A stretch of 64,000 bases of DNA from Parabacteroides distasonis (lineage in GTDB: Bacteria; Bacteroidota; Bacteroidia; Bacteroidales; Tannerellaceae): contig JAFBIU010000008.1 in NCBI GenBank assembly GCA_021531775.1, positions 1 to 64,000 of the forward strand, in the 5' to 3' direction. The notes beneath the pieces were generated by a model that saw nothing but the letters and a program-made list of their open reading frames with translations, was not told the DNA's origin and did no database searches. This document shows positions 1-7,125 of this stretch, one piece after another. The translations under genes were made by a program, and so were the position numbers. Each line of letters begins with the position of its first letter. Within the stretch, counting starts at the first letter, position 1.

Positions 1-220
1 CCTTTTGCCCCCTACGTGTCCCCAACGCTCCCAAAGCGACCCGTCATTTTTTACACGAGTGGGGGAATGTCCATTATGGATAGCGAACAGGTGCCTACCT
101 TCGCCTTCGTCAAACACGAACAGAAGGAAATAAGCCCGATGGGGACGGGTAGTCGCGACCTGGATCTGTCCGCATCGGGTGCTCCGGAGCCTTTTTCACT
201 GTTCATAATTTTTAACGATT

Positions 221-748
221 ATGAATCATGAGAAAAGGGCTGAATATCAGTCTATTTCAACAATCAAGAGTAAGGCTACCTCTTGGGTGGCCAACGCAAT
301 GTCCCATCGTTTGGAGGGGCCAGTGACGAATTCGGAAGCGGAACAGCCATCCATTGAGCAGGCGGCTGTGGAAGAGTGCCAGCTCTCTCCCGAACAGGTG
401 AGGGAAAAGATTCTCGATTATGTGGAACGCATCAGCCCCTATGCGACCTGTGCCAAGGTGCGGGCCATCTGGCAAACCATCCTGCAAGACGAGGAGCTGT
501 TTCCCCTCTTCCGCTTGACACGGTATGCGAAGAGCCGCGGACGGATCAACTGGTATCGGGTGACGGTCGTGATGTGCCAGCTGTATGAGCAGGGGGTCTA
601 TCGGCAGGAGCTGTCGGCTGAGAAACTGCATTGCTGCCTCGAAGAGACGAAACGTCGGAACGCACGCTATACGGGTATGAGCCGATACCTGCTCGAACGG
701 GAGCAGTCCAAACGGATTCAGCAGATTCTGAGACAATTCAGACCATAG
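221..748 (+). CDS. hypothetical protein, mobile-element module
   Basis: A 175-residue soluble protein with no signal peptide or membrane segment. I do not recognise the family. The C-terminal half (about residues 60-175) is rich in basic and aromatic residues (RLTRYAKSRGRINWYRV, then ERE..KRIQQILRQF) and looks helical, which would suit a nucleic-acid-associated protein, but this is inference. It opens the plus-strand run that leads to the primase gene and is separated from the next gene by a promoter at 784-812. It could be the tail of an operon that begins outside the window. Confidence 0.6.
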   Translation: MNHEKRAEYQSISTIKSKATSWVANAMSHRLEGPVTNSEAEQPSIEQAAVEECQLSPEQVREKILDYVERISPYATCAKVRAIWQTILQDEELFPLFRLTRYAKSRGRINWYRVTVVMCQLYEQGVYRQELSAEKLHCCLEETKRRNARYTGMSRYLLEREQSKRIQQILRQFRP

Positions 749-783
749 ACAAGGCTTTTCGGACTGTAAACCGAGACTCCTCC

Positions 784-812
784 GTTTACGCGATTCCACC
801 GATCTACTTTTG
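784..812 (+). promoter_or_regulatory. Bacteroidota-type promoter
   Basis: TACTTTTG at 805-812 matches the -7 consensus TAnnTTTG, with GTTTAC at 784-789 in the -33 position. It would drive the gene starting at 913 and the replication genes behind it. Confidence 0.55.
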
Positions 813-836
813 CATCGTGATCCAATTCAAGGGGCT

Positions 837-858
837 CGGCTCTCTGCAAGGGGAGCCG
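837..858 (+). other. hairpin in the 5' leader
   Basis: CGGCTCTC at 837-844 pairs with GGGAGCCG at 851-858 around a 6-base loop, inside the predicted leader of the gene at 913. No T-run follows, so it is not a classical terminator. It could affect mRNA stability or translation (inference). Confidence 0.35.
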
Positions 859-912
859 GCTCCGAAGGGGATCGCAAAAAACTTGAGTATTCATTTTTAA
901 TTTTATTTCAGT

Positions 913-1569
913 ATGGAACAATTGAATGACATTTTGAGACAGAACAACATTTCAAGAGAGAACAACATTTCAAGAGAGAACAACACCCATTTCCAACCCT
1001 CCAACGAAGGTTCAGTTCAGCCCAACAATCGGGCGGGACGTTCCAACGAAGGCTCAGTTCAGCCCAACGGTCAGACAGGGCTTTCCAACGAAGGTTTGCC
1101 TCAGCCCCACGATCGGGCGGGACGTTCCAATGAAGGTTCAGTTCAGCCCAACGATCTGGCGGGATGTTCCAACGAAGGTTCAGTTCAGCCCCACGATCGG
1201 ACAGGACAGTTCGACCGCCGAACAAGAGCGTTCCGCAATCCGATGATGCAATACGATTCCCCGTATCGTTCCGTCCAGCGAGAGCTTTGGCGAATGCTGA
1301 ACCGGGAACAACAGGCCATAGTGGCCAGCCATTTCCGTCACCTGAAGAATCATGCGCAAGTGGCAATTGCCGAAGCGTTGATCGACTATATCGAGGAGGG
1401 GATTCTGCCCGACTTCTCCGAAGCGGAGTTCCTCTATGCGGCCACCTTCGTCAAGCTGACGGGCTACGGCCTCGTTCCTCCGAATCCGACAGATATCCGT
1501 CCCATGCAGGAGACAGACATCCGTCCGAATCCGACAGACATCCGTCCCATGCAGGAGATCAACGGATGA
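913..1569 (+). CDS. repeat-containing hypothetical protein of replication module
   Basis: A 218-residue protein in three parts. The N-terminus has short ENNISR repeats followed by five 14-residue units beginning SNEG (residues 30-99). The middle (about 105-190) looks like the conserved globular part and contains PYRSVQRELWRMLNREQQ and a helical EALIDYIEEGILPDF segment. The tail repeats TDIRP three times. No signal peptide is present. The family is not recognised. It sits 59 bp upstream of an OB-fold gene and about 700 bp upstream of the primase gene, so a role in replication or DNA handling of the element is inferred from context only. Confidence 0.65.
   Translation: MEQLNDILRQNNISRENNISRENNTHFQPSNEGSVQPNNRAGRSNEGSVQPNGQTGLSNEGLPQPHDRAGRSNEGSVQPNDLAGCSNEGSVQPHDRTGQFDRRTRAFRNPMMQYDSPYRSVQRELWRMLNREQQAIVASHFRHLKNHAQVAIAEALIDYIEEGILPDFSEAEFLYAATFVKLTGYGLVPPNPTDIRPMQETDIRPNPTDIRPMQEING
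1000..1209 (+). repeat. 5 x 42-bp in-frame tandem repeat
   Basis: Five consecutive 42-bp units encode variants of SNEGSVQPNDRAGR. Units differ at several bases, so the array has been drifting, but the length is kept in frame. Confidence 0.85.
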
Positions 1570-1628
1570 GTCATGCCTTCATTCATATAGTCAACCATCT
1601 ATTATTCATTTCAAAATACTTCATCCGT

Positions 1629-1895
1629 ATGCAAAGTCTTTTCAAAGTAGTTTCACAGTCCGCGGCCGTCACGATCGACACGAAGAACGGCCCCAAACAG
1701 AAGTCAACCGTTGTCCTGCAAGAGACAGGCGACAAATTTGCCGACTCCTATGTGGCTTCGCTCTTCGGCAATCAGGTCCAACTCTATCCGGGCGACCTCG
1801 TGTGGGCTGTCCTCCGGTTCGCAACGCGCGAATGGAACGGCAGCATCTATCAAGAGATCACGCTTCAGGAGGTCATCCCCTTCACCCAACATTAA
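1629..1895 (+). CDS. DUF3127-like OB-fold protein (putative ssDNA-binding)
   Basis: An 88-residue protein starting MQSLFKVVSQ. Its beta-rich pattern resembles DUF3127 OB-fold proteins: a paired strand around TIDTKNGPKQKSTVVLQE, then GDLVWAVLRFATREWNGSIYQEITLQEV. The tail REWNGxxYQEI corresponds to the REYNGRWYTDI segment common in that family. The frame stays open upstream to 1164, but that longer form overlaps the preceding gene heavily, so the ATG at 1629 is chosen. Position between a repeat protein and the primase gene suggests a single-strand binding role for the element. The family call is from remembered pattern, not a search. Confidence 0.6.
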   Translation: MQSLFKVVSQSAAVTIDTKNGPKQKSTVVLQETGDKFADSYVASLFGNQVQLYPGDLVWAVLRFATREWNGSIYQEITLQEVIPFTQH

Positions 1896-1928
1896 TCATA
1901 TTCCACCCATTTTATTCAGTATATCTAT

Positions 1929-2249
1929 ATGAAACGTATTTCCTTTCAAAACGTACACATCGACCTCCTCATGCAGAACGAGGAGAACATCTTCGAACAG
2001 AAGTGCCTCCATGGCGTCATGTCAACGACCCCCAAAGGCTTCAAGTTTGAACAGGCCGTCAAGCAAAGTGCCACTCCGAGGCGTAACCCGAAGCTCTTCG
2101 ACGGCCGGTATTGCAGCCTCGTCCACATGCAAAGCGGACGCTATCAGGTGCACATGAAGACGATCGATGCCTCCAACCTGCCGGATCCGCTGGGACTGGC
2201 CTCCGAGGTGTATTGTGAACTGATTCAAGCCTTTTCCATCATCCATTAA
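1929..2249 (+). CDS. hypothetical protein upstream of primase
   Basis: A 106-residue soluble protein (MKRISFQNVH...). It has no signal peptide or recognisable motif. The central segment is basic (KGFKFEQAVKQSATPRRNPKLFDGR region) and the C-terminus is predicted helical. It lies 33 bp after the OB-fold gene and 12 bp before the primase-helicase gene, so it is almost certainly co-transcribed with them. Function unknown. Confidence 0.65.
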   Translation: MKRISFQNVHIDLLMQNEENIFEQKCLHGVMSTTPKGFKFEQAVKQSATPRRNPKLFDGRYCSLVHMQSGRYQVHMKTIDASNLPDPLGLASEVYCELIQAFSIIH

Positions 2250-2261
2250 TAACTGTTACGT

Positions 2262-4856
2262 ATGCGATTTGATTATTGTAACAACTGTACCTCGTACCCG
2301 AACTCGATCTCGCGGGAATTGTTCGAGAAGCTCATCCGTTCTCCTTGGGTGCGTGCCCTGTGTGATGAGATTGCCGCTGGCCGTCTCGAACGTAAACGTG
2401 ACCTGCCGGCAGTCTGCTGGCAGGCTGCTTTCGACGGCAAGAAACGAAGCAACCAGTATGCCCTTCCGTCGGGTCTCTTTGCGCTGGATGTCGATCATGT
2501 GGATCATCCGGAGGCGATCTTCCGGGCATTGGAAGACCGGATCGACGAACTGGGTATTTATGTGGTTCACAAGACTCCCTCGACCCGTGGCCTGCGCCTG
2601 GTGGCCCGTTGCCGGCCGGAGTTCGGAAGCATTGGTGAGAATCAGGCTTGGTTGGCAGATGAGATTCATGTGGAGCATGATGCCTGTACGCGGGACTTTG
2701 CCCGCCTCTCGTTCCTCGTTCCGGAGTCCTATTTCTATTACTACAATCCGGCCATCTTTTCGGATCGTCCCACTTTTGTCTTGCAGAATAAGGACTGGGT
2801 GGGGGAAGAGGCCTCCTACACGACTCCAACAGCTTCGGATGCCACCGACGGACAGCAGTCTTCTGAAAACGGACAGACTGGAACAGCCGGCAGCGGACAG
2901 GCTGGAACAACCGGTAATGGACGAACATCTACAGCAGGTGACGGACAGGCTGCTACAGCTGGTAACGGACAGACTGGCACGGTTGCCGGACAGGCTGCTT
3001 CGGAAAACGGACAGGCTCCCACAGCCGGCAGTGGACAGACTGGAACGGTTGCCGGACAAACCATCAAAGAGGCTAACGGGATGGCATCGACCGTCAAAGG
3101 GGGAACCATCAGCCAGCCTCCCCTCAGCTTCCGCGGCATCCCCTACTCGGAGATCGTCACGGAACTGATCCAACGGACGGGCGGAGAGCCCTACGAAGGG
3201 GAACGCAACAACCGGCTCTACCTCATCTGCCGACTGTTGGCCAACATCACAGACCGTCAGCCCAACCGCATCTTCCAGATCTGTCCACGCTTCGGATTGA
3301 GCGAACAGGAGGTACTCTCCTGTTGCGAGTCGGCCTGCAAGTCCGCCCGCACGGAGAAGCTGCCCTTCGTGCTCTACAAGGTGCTCCGCGACCTCGGCAT
3401 CGACCCCAACGGGAACAATGTGCGGGAGGGTAAACCGAAGCGGTCGGGTTCAACGGGCGGTTCTCGGACAGCCTCTCGCGATGCCTTCTCCGGAGAGGCT
3501 GCAGACGACGAAGCATCGCTCGAAGCAAGGGACCTCCTCGAAGTGGATAGTACGCCCATCGCCCGTCCGGTCATCTGCCTGTTGCCGGAGAGCCACTACC
3601 CGCCCCTCATCCGGGAGTTCATGCAGACGGCTCCGGAGGATTTCAAGGTGGCGACGGCCATGAGCTGTCTGCCGATCTGCGGCTTCCTCGCCAGCCGGGT
3701 GCGGGCCTACTACCTCGATGGCGAACTGCAGGCTCCTTCGTTCATCGTGAACGTCATCGCTCCGGCGGCCAGCGGCAAGGGTTCGCTCCTCCGCATTGCG
3801 GACATCTGCCTGGAGCAGATACGGGCGCAGGATGACATCGGACGGCAGGAGGAGGCGGAGTACCAGCGGCAGATGCGTCTGAAAAAGAATCAGAAGCAGC
3901 AGGTCGAAGAGCCGCAACCGATCGTGCGCGACATCCCGGCCAAGGTCTCGGTGGCCCAGCTGCTCAAGCGGATGGTGCAGGCGCGCGGACTGCATCTGAT
4001 CAGTGTCTCGGCCGAGGCGGACACGCTCACCAACTCGAACAAGTCGGGCGTGTGGGCGCAAAAGTCGGACATCTACCGCATCGCACAGGATGGCGATGGA
4101 GGTCGCTACGGACAGGACTACAAGAGCGACATCTCCTTCTCGGCTACCTGCAAGATGCGCTACAACCTGCTGACGTTGGGCACACCGGGGGCAATCGCCC
4201 GGGCCTATCCCGATGTGGAGGATGGACTCATCACCCGTTGCATCATGGTCGAGCTGCCTTCGCAATTCGGCAAGCCCATGCCGATTCGCAAGCCCTTCAC
4301 GGGACGGCAGATGCGCGTCATCCAGGATCGTATTCAGGCACTCATGGCTCTCTCGCAGGACGAGGCGGGCAACGTGTTGCCGGAGTATCAGCTCAATCTC
4401 TCCTGGCTCAACGAGGGGATCGAGGGGTGGATCGAACAGCAACGGTTGCGTTCCGTGCGGGACGACGATCATGCGCGTGACCAGTTCATGCGTCGGGCGG
4501 CTCAGATCGGGTTCCGGGCAGGCATGGTGGCGGCTGTCCTTTGGGGCAAGCTGAATGCGGAACGGAAGGGGTATGTCATCGAGTTCGCACTTTGGACGGC
4601 CGACCTCATCCTCAACACGCTCCACGGACGGTATGCGCCCAAGGTGAACGAGCAGGCGATGCAGTATGAGATTCCGGTGGCCCGTCGTTATCCGTCGCTC
4701 TTCGAGGCGATGGGGGATGTCTTCACGTTGGGCGACCTGCAAAAGGCGGCTCATGCACAGAGTATCCATTCGCCTCTGAAAAACATCATCTTCCGCTGGA
4801 CGGAAAACCGTATCATCGAGAAGCAGGGCGACACGTTCGTCAAGCTGATGAACTGA
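2262..4856 (+). CDS. VirE-N/BT4734-type primase fused to DUF3987 ATPase
   Basis: An 864-residue replication protein. Residues 1-180 match the BT4734/VirE N-terminal domain, a branch of the archaeo-eukaryotic primase superfamily. GLFALDVDHVD carries the acidic pair D76/D78, and HKTPSTRGLRLVAR (103-116) is the second core motif. Residues 203-266 are a Gly/Thr/Gln-rich repeat linker. Residues 290-380 form a helical connector. Residues 430-840 resemble DUF3987, with a P-loop-like APAASGKGS at 500-508 in which the usual first glycine is replaced. Together this suggests a primase-helicase that starts replication of an integrative or satellite element. Frequent VirE/DUF3987 genes in Bacteroidales are often split in two, so a single polypeptide is of note. 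Confidence 0.8.
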   Translation: MRFDYCNNCTSYPNSISRELFEKLIRSPWVRALCDEIAAGRLERKRDLPAVCWQAAFDGKKRSNQYALPSGLFALDVDHVDHPEAIFRALEDRIDELGIYVVHKTPSTRGLRLVARCRPEFGSIGENQAWLADEIHVEHDACTRDFARLSFLVPESYFYYYNPAIFSDRPTFVLQNKDWVGEEASYTTPTASDATDGQQSSENGQTGTAGSGQAGTTGNGRTSTAGDGQAATAGNGQTGTVAGQAASENGQAPTAGSGQTGTVAGQTIKEANGMASTVKGGTISQPPLSFRGIPYSEIVTELIQRTGGEPYEGERNNRLYLICRLLANITDRQPNRIFQICPRFGLSEQEVLSCCESACKSARTEKLPFVLYKVLRDLGIDPNGNNVREGKPKRSGSTGGSRTASRDAFSGEAADDEASLEARDLLEVDSTPIARPVICLLPESHYPPLIREFMQTAPEDFKVATAMSCLPICGFLASRVRAYYLDGELQAPSFIVNVIAPAASGKGSLLRIADICLEQIRAQDDIGRQEEAEYQRQMRLKKNQKQQVEEPQPIVRDIPAKVSVAQLLKRMVQARGLHLISVSAEADTLTNSNKSGVWAQKSDIYRIAQDGDGGRYGQDYKSDISFSATCKMRYNLLTLGTPGAIARAYPDVEDGLITRCIMVELPSQFGKPMPIRKPFTGRQMRVIQDRIQALMALSQDEAGNVLPEYQLNLSWLNEGIEGWIEQQRLRSVRDDDHARDQFMRRAAQIGFRAGMVAAVLWGKLNAERKGYVIEFALWTADLILNTLHGRYAPKVNEQAMQYEIPVARRYPSLFEAMGDVFTLGDLQKAAHAQSIHSPLKNIIFRWTENRIIEKQGDTFVKLMN
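2868..3059 (+). repeat. in-frame GQTGTAG-type repeat linker
   Basis: An imperfect array of 21-33-bp units encodes NGQTGTAGSGQ-like motifs between the primase and ATPase domains. It is low in charge and probably disordered. Confidence 0.75.
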
Positions 4857-4913
4857 CCCGACCGGGGGAAAGGCTGATTCTGTTTAACTTGTCCCGCTTT
4901 CAACGGGACATGA

Positions 4914-5381
4914 ATGTCTTCTTTTTTTAACGGATTGAATATGTCTAAATCGATTTATCTCCAATTGGTACGATACCACCAGGGAGCAGATGCCATCGAC
5001 GGTCATCTCTCCATCAAAGGCAAGCGGGTGTGCGACTGTTGCGAACAGGCCGCTACCGCCCTTACACCGGGTTCCTATACGCTTCATCTGATCCATTGCC
5101 CGTTTTACAAGCGTCAGATGATCTGTTTCAATGCCTATTGCCAGCATTGCCACCAGCCCGATTTCATCGGACTGAACACGCTCACGCCTCGCTATTGTCC
5201 GCAGATCAAGCCGGGGAATGGTGTGCACAACCGGACGGACGGCAGCATCATTGTAGGGGAGCGGCTCCATCCGGGAGTGATCCGGCATCCGAGCCGCCAC
5301 TTCAACCGGCTGATTGACCGGTTGGACAAGGCGGTACGGCAGTACAAAGAGATTCACCTGACAATCAAGTCTGTTTCGTGA
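4914..5381 (+). CDS. DUF5675-like protein
   Basis: A 155-residue protein, or 146 if it starts at the ATG at 4941 (MSKSIYLQLVRY). The layout matches DUF5675: an N-terminal beta pair with a DGHLSIKGKRVCDCCE element, LTPGSYTLHLIHCPFYKR, then IKPGNGVHNRTDGSIIVGE, which corresponds to the conserved IHxGN...GCILVG segment. DUF5675 genes are often found beside lysis genes in Bacteroidota phages and elements, and here a spanin-like lipoprotein and an M15 peptidase follow. Biochemical role is unknown. It is rich in Cys and His (CDCCE, CQHCHQ), so metal binding is possible. Confidence 0.55.
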   Translation: MSSFFNGLNMSKSIYLQLVRYHQGADAIDGHLSIKGKRVCDCCEQAATALTPGSYTLHLIHCPFYKRQMICFNAYCQHCHQPDFIGLNTLTPRYCPQIKPGNGVHNRTDGSIIVGERLHPGVIRHPSRHFNRLIDRLDKAVRQYKEIHLTIKSVS

Positions 5382-5395
5382 TCAGGTACGCACGT

Positions 5396-5833
5396 ATGAA
5401 ACAGCTGATTCGCATCACACTTTGTTGCACCCTCTTCGGTGGGTGCAGCAGCCGGCGGGCGGTACAGGTGGTGACCCGCCACACGACCGATACCTTGCGT
5501 ATCAACAGGTTTCTGTATGACAGCCTGTATGTCTATGAAAACCGTACGACCGACTTCCGGAAGGGGGCTCAGCCCGCTCCGGGATCGGGCAACGGCTCTC
5601 CGGGGACTCCTCCGCCCGACACGCTCGTGATCCAAACGGTCACCATCGAGCATCGGTATCGTTTGCTTCACGATACGGTCCGGATCCATCAGACGGATTC
5701 CCTACCGGTCGTCCGGGAGGTGGAGGTGATTCGGGAGGTGAAACAGGTTCCTTGGCCTGTCCGCCTGCTTGCCTGGATTGGAGGATGCGGCATGACCCTC
5801 TTGGCTGTCCGACTTTGGAGACGGTTCAGGTAA
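5396..5833 (+). CDS. spanin-like lipoprotein
   Basis: A 145-residue protein starting MKQLIRITLCCTLFGGCSSRR, with a lipobox ending at Cys17. The body has repeated D-T-hydrophobic patterns (TDTLRINRF, DTLVIQTVTIEHRYRL, HDTVRIHQTD), then a charged REVEVIREVKQ stretch and a C-terminal membrane helix (about residues 120-138) ending in RLWRRFR. A lipid anchor at one end and a transmembrane helix at the other is the architecture of a unimolecular spanin, which bridges the two membranes in phage lysis. The GTG at 5378 would overlap the upstream gene and add residues before the signal, so ATG 5396 is preferred. Function is inferred from topology and from the neighbouring M15 peptidase. Confidence 0.55.
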   Translation: MKQLIRITLCCTLFGGCSSRRAVQVVTRHTTDTLRINRFLYDSLYVYENRTTDFRKGAQPAPGSGNGSPGTPPPDTLVIQTVTIEHRYRLLHDTVRIHQTDSLPVVREVEVIREVKQVPWPVRLLAWIGGCGMTLLAVRLWRRFR

Positions 5834-5876
5834 TGCTTCCATCACTCCATCGCTTTGCTAACAGGCTGTTGGTCGA

Positions 5877-5988
5877 TTGATCGATCAACCTACTGATTGA
5901 TTAATTTGCAGATTGATTAACCTGCTGAGCGATTGATTTACTGAGCGATTTACCTGTTGATTGATTAACCTGCTGATTGAAAAACCGA
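5877..5988 (+). repeat. 7 x 16-bp iteron-like direct repeats
   Basis: Seven head-to-tail 16-bp units with consensus CTGATTGATTAACCTG start at 5877, 5893, 5909, 5925, 5941, 5957 and 5973. Units at 5909 and 5957 are closest to consensus and the first and last are degenerate. The array is AT-rich relative to its surroundings and lies in a 215-bp gap with no gene. It resembles iterons of a replication origin or a multimeric regulator site. Confidence 0.8.
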
Positions 5989-6048
5989 TCAGTTTATGGT
6001 TTTGCTGAAGTTTTTTGATGATTCTGAATCTCTTTTGATATTTGATAT

Positions 6049-6489
6049 ATGATGTTAACCCCCCATTTCTGTTTAGAAGAGTTGGTGCGTTCCGAAACAG
6101 CCATCCGTAGAGGCATCCCGAACGAACCATCCAAGGAGGTGATCCGGAACCTGCGGCATCTCTGTACGGAGGTGCTCGAACCGCTCCGGAGCCATTTCGG
6201 CCAGCCGGTCGTCATCTCCAGCGGCTACCGTTGTCCGCCCCTCAATCGGGCGGTAGGTGGTTCCCCCAACTCGCAACATCTGAAGGGTGAAGCGGCCGAC
6301 ATCCGTGTGCCCGATCCGACCACCGGGAACCAATGGTTCAGCTGGATGGAGCGTCACCTTCCCTTCGACCAATTGATCCAGGAGCGTGCCACCCGCACCT
6401 CCCCCACCTTTTGGATTCATGTCAGTTGCTGTCGCGACCGTCCGAACCGTCGGCAGGTGATCCGCCAGCTCATCAAGGTTCCTCCATAG
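6049..6489 (+). CDS. M15-family peptidase (endolysin / D-Ala-D-Ala carboxypeptidase type)
   Basis: A 146-residue peptidoglycan peptidase of the M15A type. Zinc-site motifs are visible: SQHLKGEAADI (first His and Asp of the HxxxxxxD motif, about residues 84-94) and WIHVS near residue 125 for the last His. The N-terminal LTPHFCLEELVRSETA segment and SSGYRCPPLNRAVGG are also typical. It has no signal peptide, as expected of a phage-type endolysin released by a holin. ATG codons at 6049 and 6052 are both possible. It follows the spanin-like gene and ends inside a 39-bp repeat array. Confidence 0.85.
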   Translation: MMLTPHFCLEELVRSETAIRRGIPNEPSKEVIRNLRHLCTEVLEPLRSHFGQPVVISSGYRCPPLNRAVGGSPNSQHLKGEAADIRVPDPTTGNQWFSWMERHLPFDQLIQERATRTSPTFWIHVSCCRDRPNRRQVIRQLIKVPP

Positions 6490-6578
6490 GGGCACTTCTG
6501 CCAGCTCATCAAGGTTCCTCTCCATATAGGGCACTTCCGCCAGCTTATCAAGGTTCCTCTCCATATAGGGCACTTCCG
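6465..6578 (+). repeat. 3 x 36/39-bp tandem repeat crossing the M15 stop codon
   Basis: Units at 6465-6500 (36 bp), 6501-6539 and 6540-6578 (39 bp each) begin CCAGCTCATCAAGGTTCC and end GGCACTTCCG. The first unit is coding (QLIKVPP then stop at 6487-6489) and the others are downstream. A short CCGC-GCGG stem with T-rich sequence follows at about 6577-6600 and may act as terminator. Confidence 0.85.
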
Positions 6579-6634
6579 CTTTGCGGGAGGGCCTTTTTCC
6601 TTTTTCTTTCCCTCTCTCTTTCCCTTTTTCTTTT

Positions 6635-6698
6635 CCGCATCCCCGCCCACCGGTTACCCCGGTTACTCCGGTTACCGCACAGGTTGGTAGATCTGTTG
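6635..6698 (+). repeat. cassette-border direct repeat, copy 1
   Basis: A 64-bp sequence identical to 8238-8301 except for one base. Its core has three GGTTAC hexamers at 9-bp spacing (6652, 6661, 6670). It lies just upstream of the toxin-antitoxin promoter. Confidence 0.9.
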
Positions 6699-6730
6699 AT
6701 TTGCTTCTGCATTATTATTTTCCCTATAAG

Positions 6731-6765
6731 AAATTACCAAAATCGGTAATTTATTTCTATCTTTG
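6731..6765 (+). promoter_or_regulatory. toxin-antitoxin promoter with embedded operator
   Basis: TATCTTTG at 6758-6765 is a -7 element. Directly upstream, AAATTACC (6731-6738) and GGTAATTT (6745-6752) form a perfect 8-bp inverted repeat with a 6-base spacer, overlapping the -33 region. This is where an autoregulating HTH antitoxin would bind to repress its own operon. Confidence 0.7.
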
Positions 6766-6792
6766 CCACATCATATTCAGTATTTTCACCGC

Positions 6793-7125
6793 ATGAAAGT
6801 AACATTTAAAGAAGATGCGTTGAGGGAACTGTATGAATCGGGCAAAACTCAAGAACGTAAGTATAAGATCGTATGCAAGAAAAAGAAACTGGTTGAGGGA
6901 TTTCAAAGAGCTGTAAGTATTATGTATAATGTTGAATCCACAGACGATTTGAGAGTCTTCAGTTTTCTGCATTATGAGAAGTTAAAGTATCAAGATAGAG
7001 AACCTAAGAGTTCGATACGTTTGGCAAACGGCATGGTGGAACGCTTGATTTTCACAGAAACCCAAAATGGCATCGAAGTAGAACTTATAGAAATAGACAG
7101 TACTCATTATGGCAACAAAAAATAA
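6793..7125 (+). CDS. higB: HigB-like RelE/ParE-family toxin
   Basis: A 110-residue protein starting MKVTFKEDAL. The compact basic layout resembles the HigB/RelE fold of mRNA interferases: ...RKYKIVCKKKKLVEGFQRAV, LRVFSFLHYEKLKYQDREP, SSIRLANGMVERLIFTE and VELIEID. The ATG at 6793 lies 28 bp after the -7 element, so the in-frame extension to 6763 (inside the promoter) is rejected. Its last 17 bp overlap the antitoxin gene. Toxin-first order with an HTH antitoxin behind it is the higBA arrangement. Activity is inferred from family and context. Confidence 0.75.
   Translation: MKVTFKEDALRELYESGKTQERKYKIVCKKKKLVEGFQRAVSIMYNVESTDDLRVFSFLHYEKLKYQDREPKSSIRLANGMVERLIFTETQNGIEVELIEIDSTHYGNKK

Noticed and set aside
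16-231. 71-codon plus-strand ORF at the left edge
   Set aside because: No recognisable domain, promoter or codon pattern; likely chance or the edge of something outside the window.
837-858. Terminator after the first gene
   Set aside because: The stem is good but no T-run follows and it lies downstream of a promoter, so it is recorded only as a leader hairpin.
2256-3173. 305-codon minus-strand ORF with Ser/Leu/Cys repeats
   Set aside because: Shadow of the primase gene; its repeats are the antisense of the GQTGTAG linker.
3450-4769. 439-codon minus-strand ORF
   Set aside because: Antisense shadow of the primase-ATPase gene; no domain seen.
5877-5988. Possible CRISPR array
   Set aside because: Units are directly adjacent 16-mers with no spacers and no cas genes are present.
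6073-6573. Minus-strand ORF with 13-residue PYMERNLDELAEV repeats
   Set aside because: Arises only because the 39-bp repeat length is divisible by three; the M15 gene on the other strand has clear catalytic motifs.
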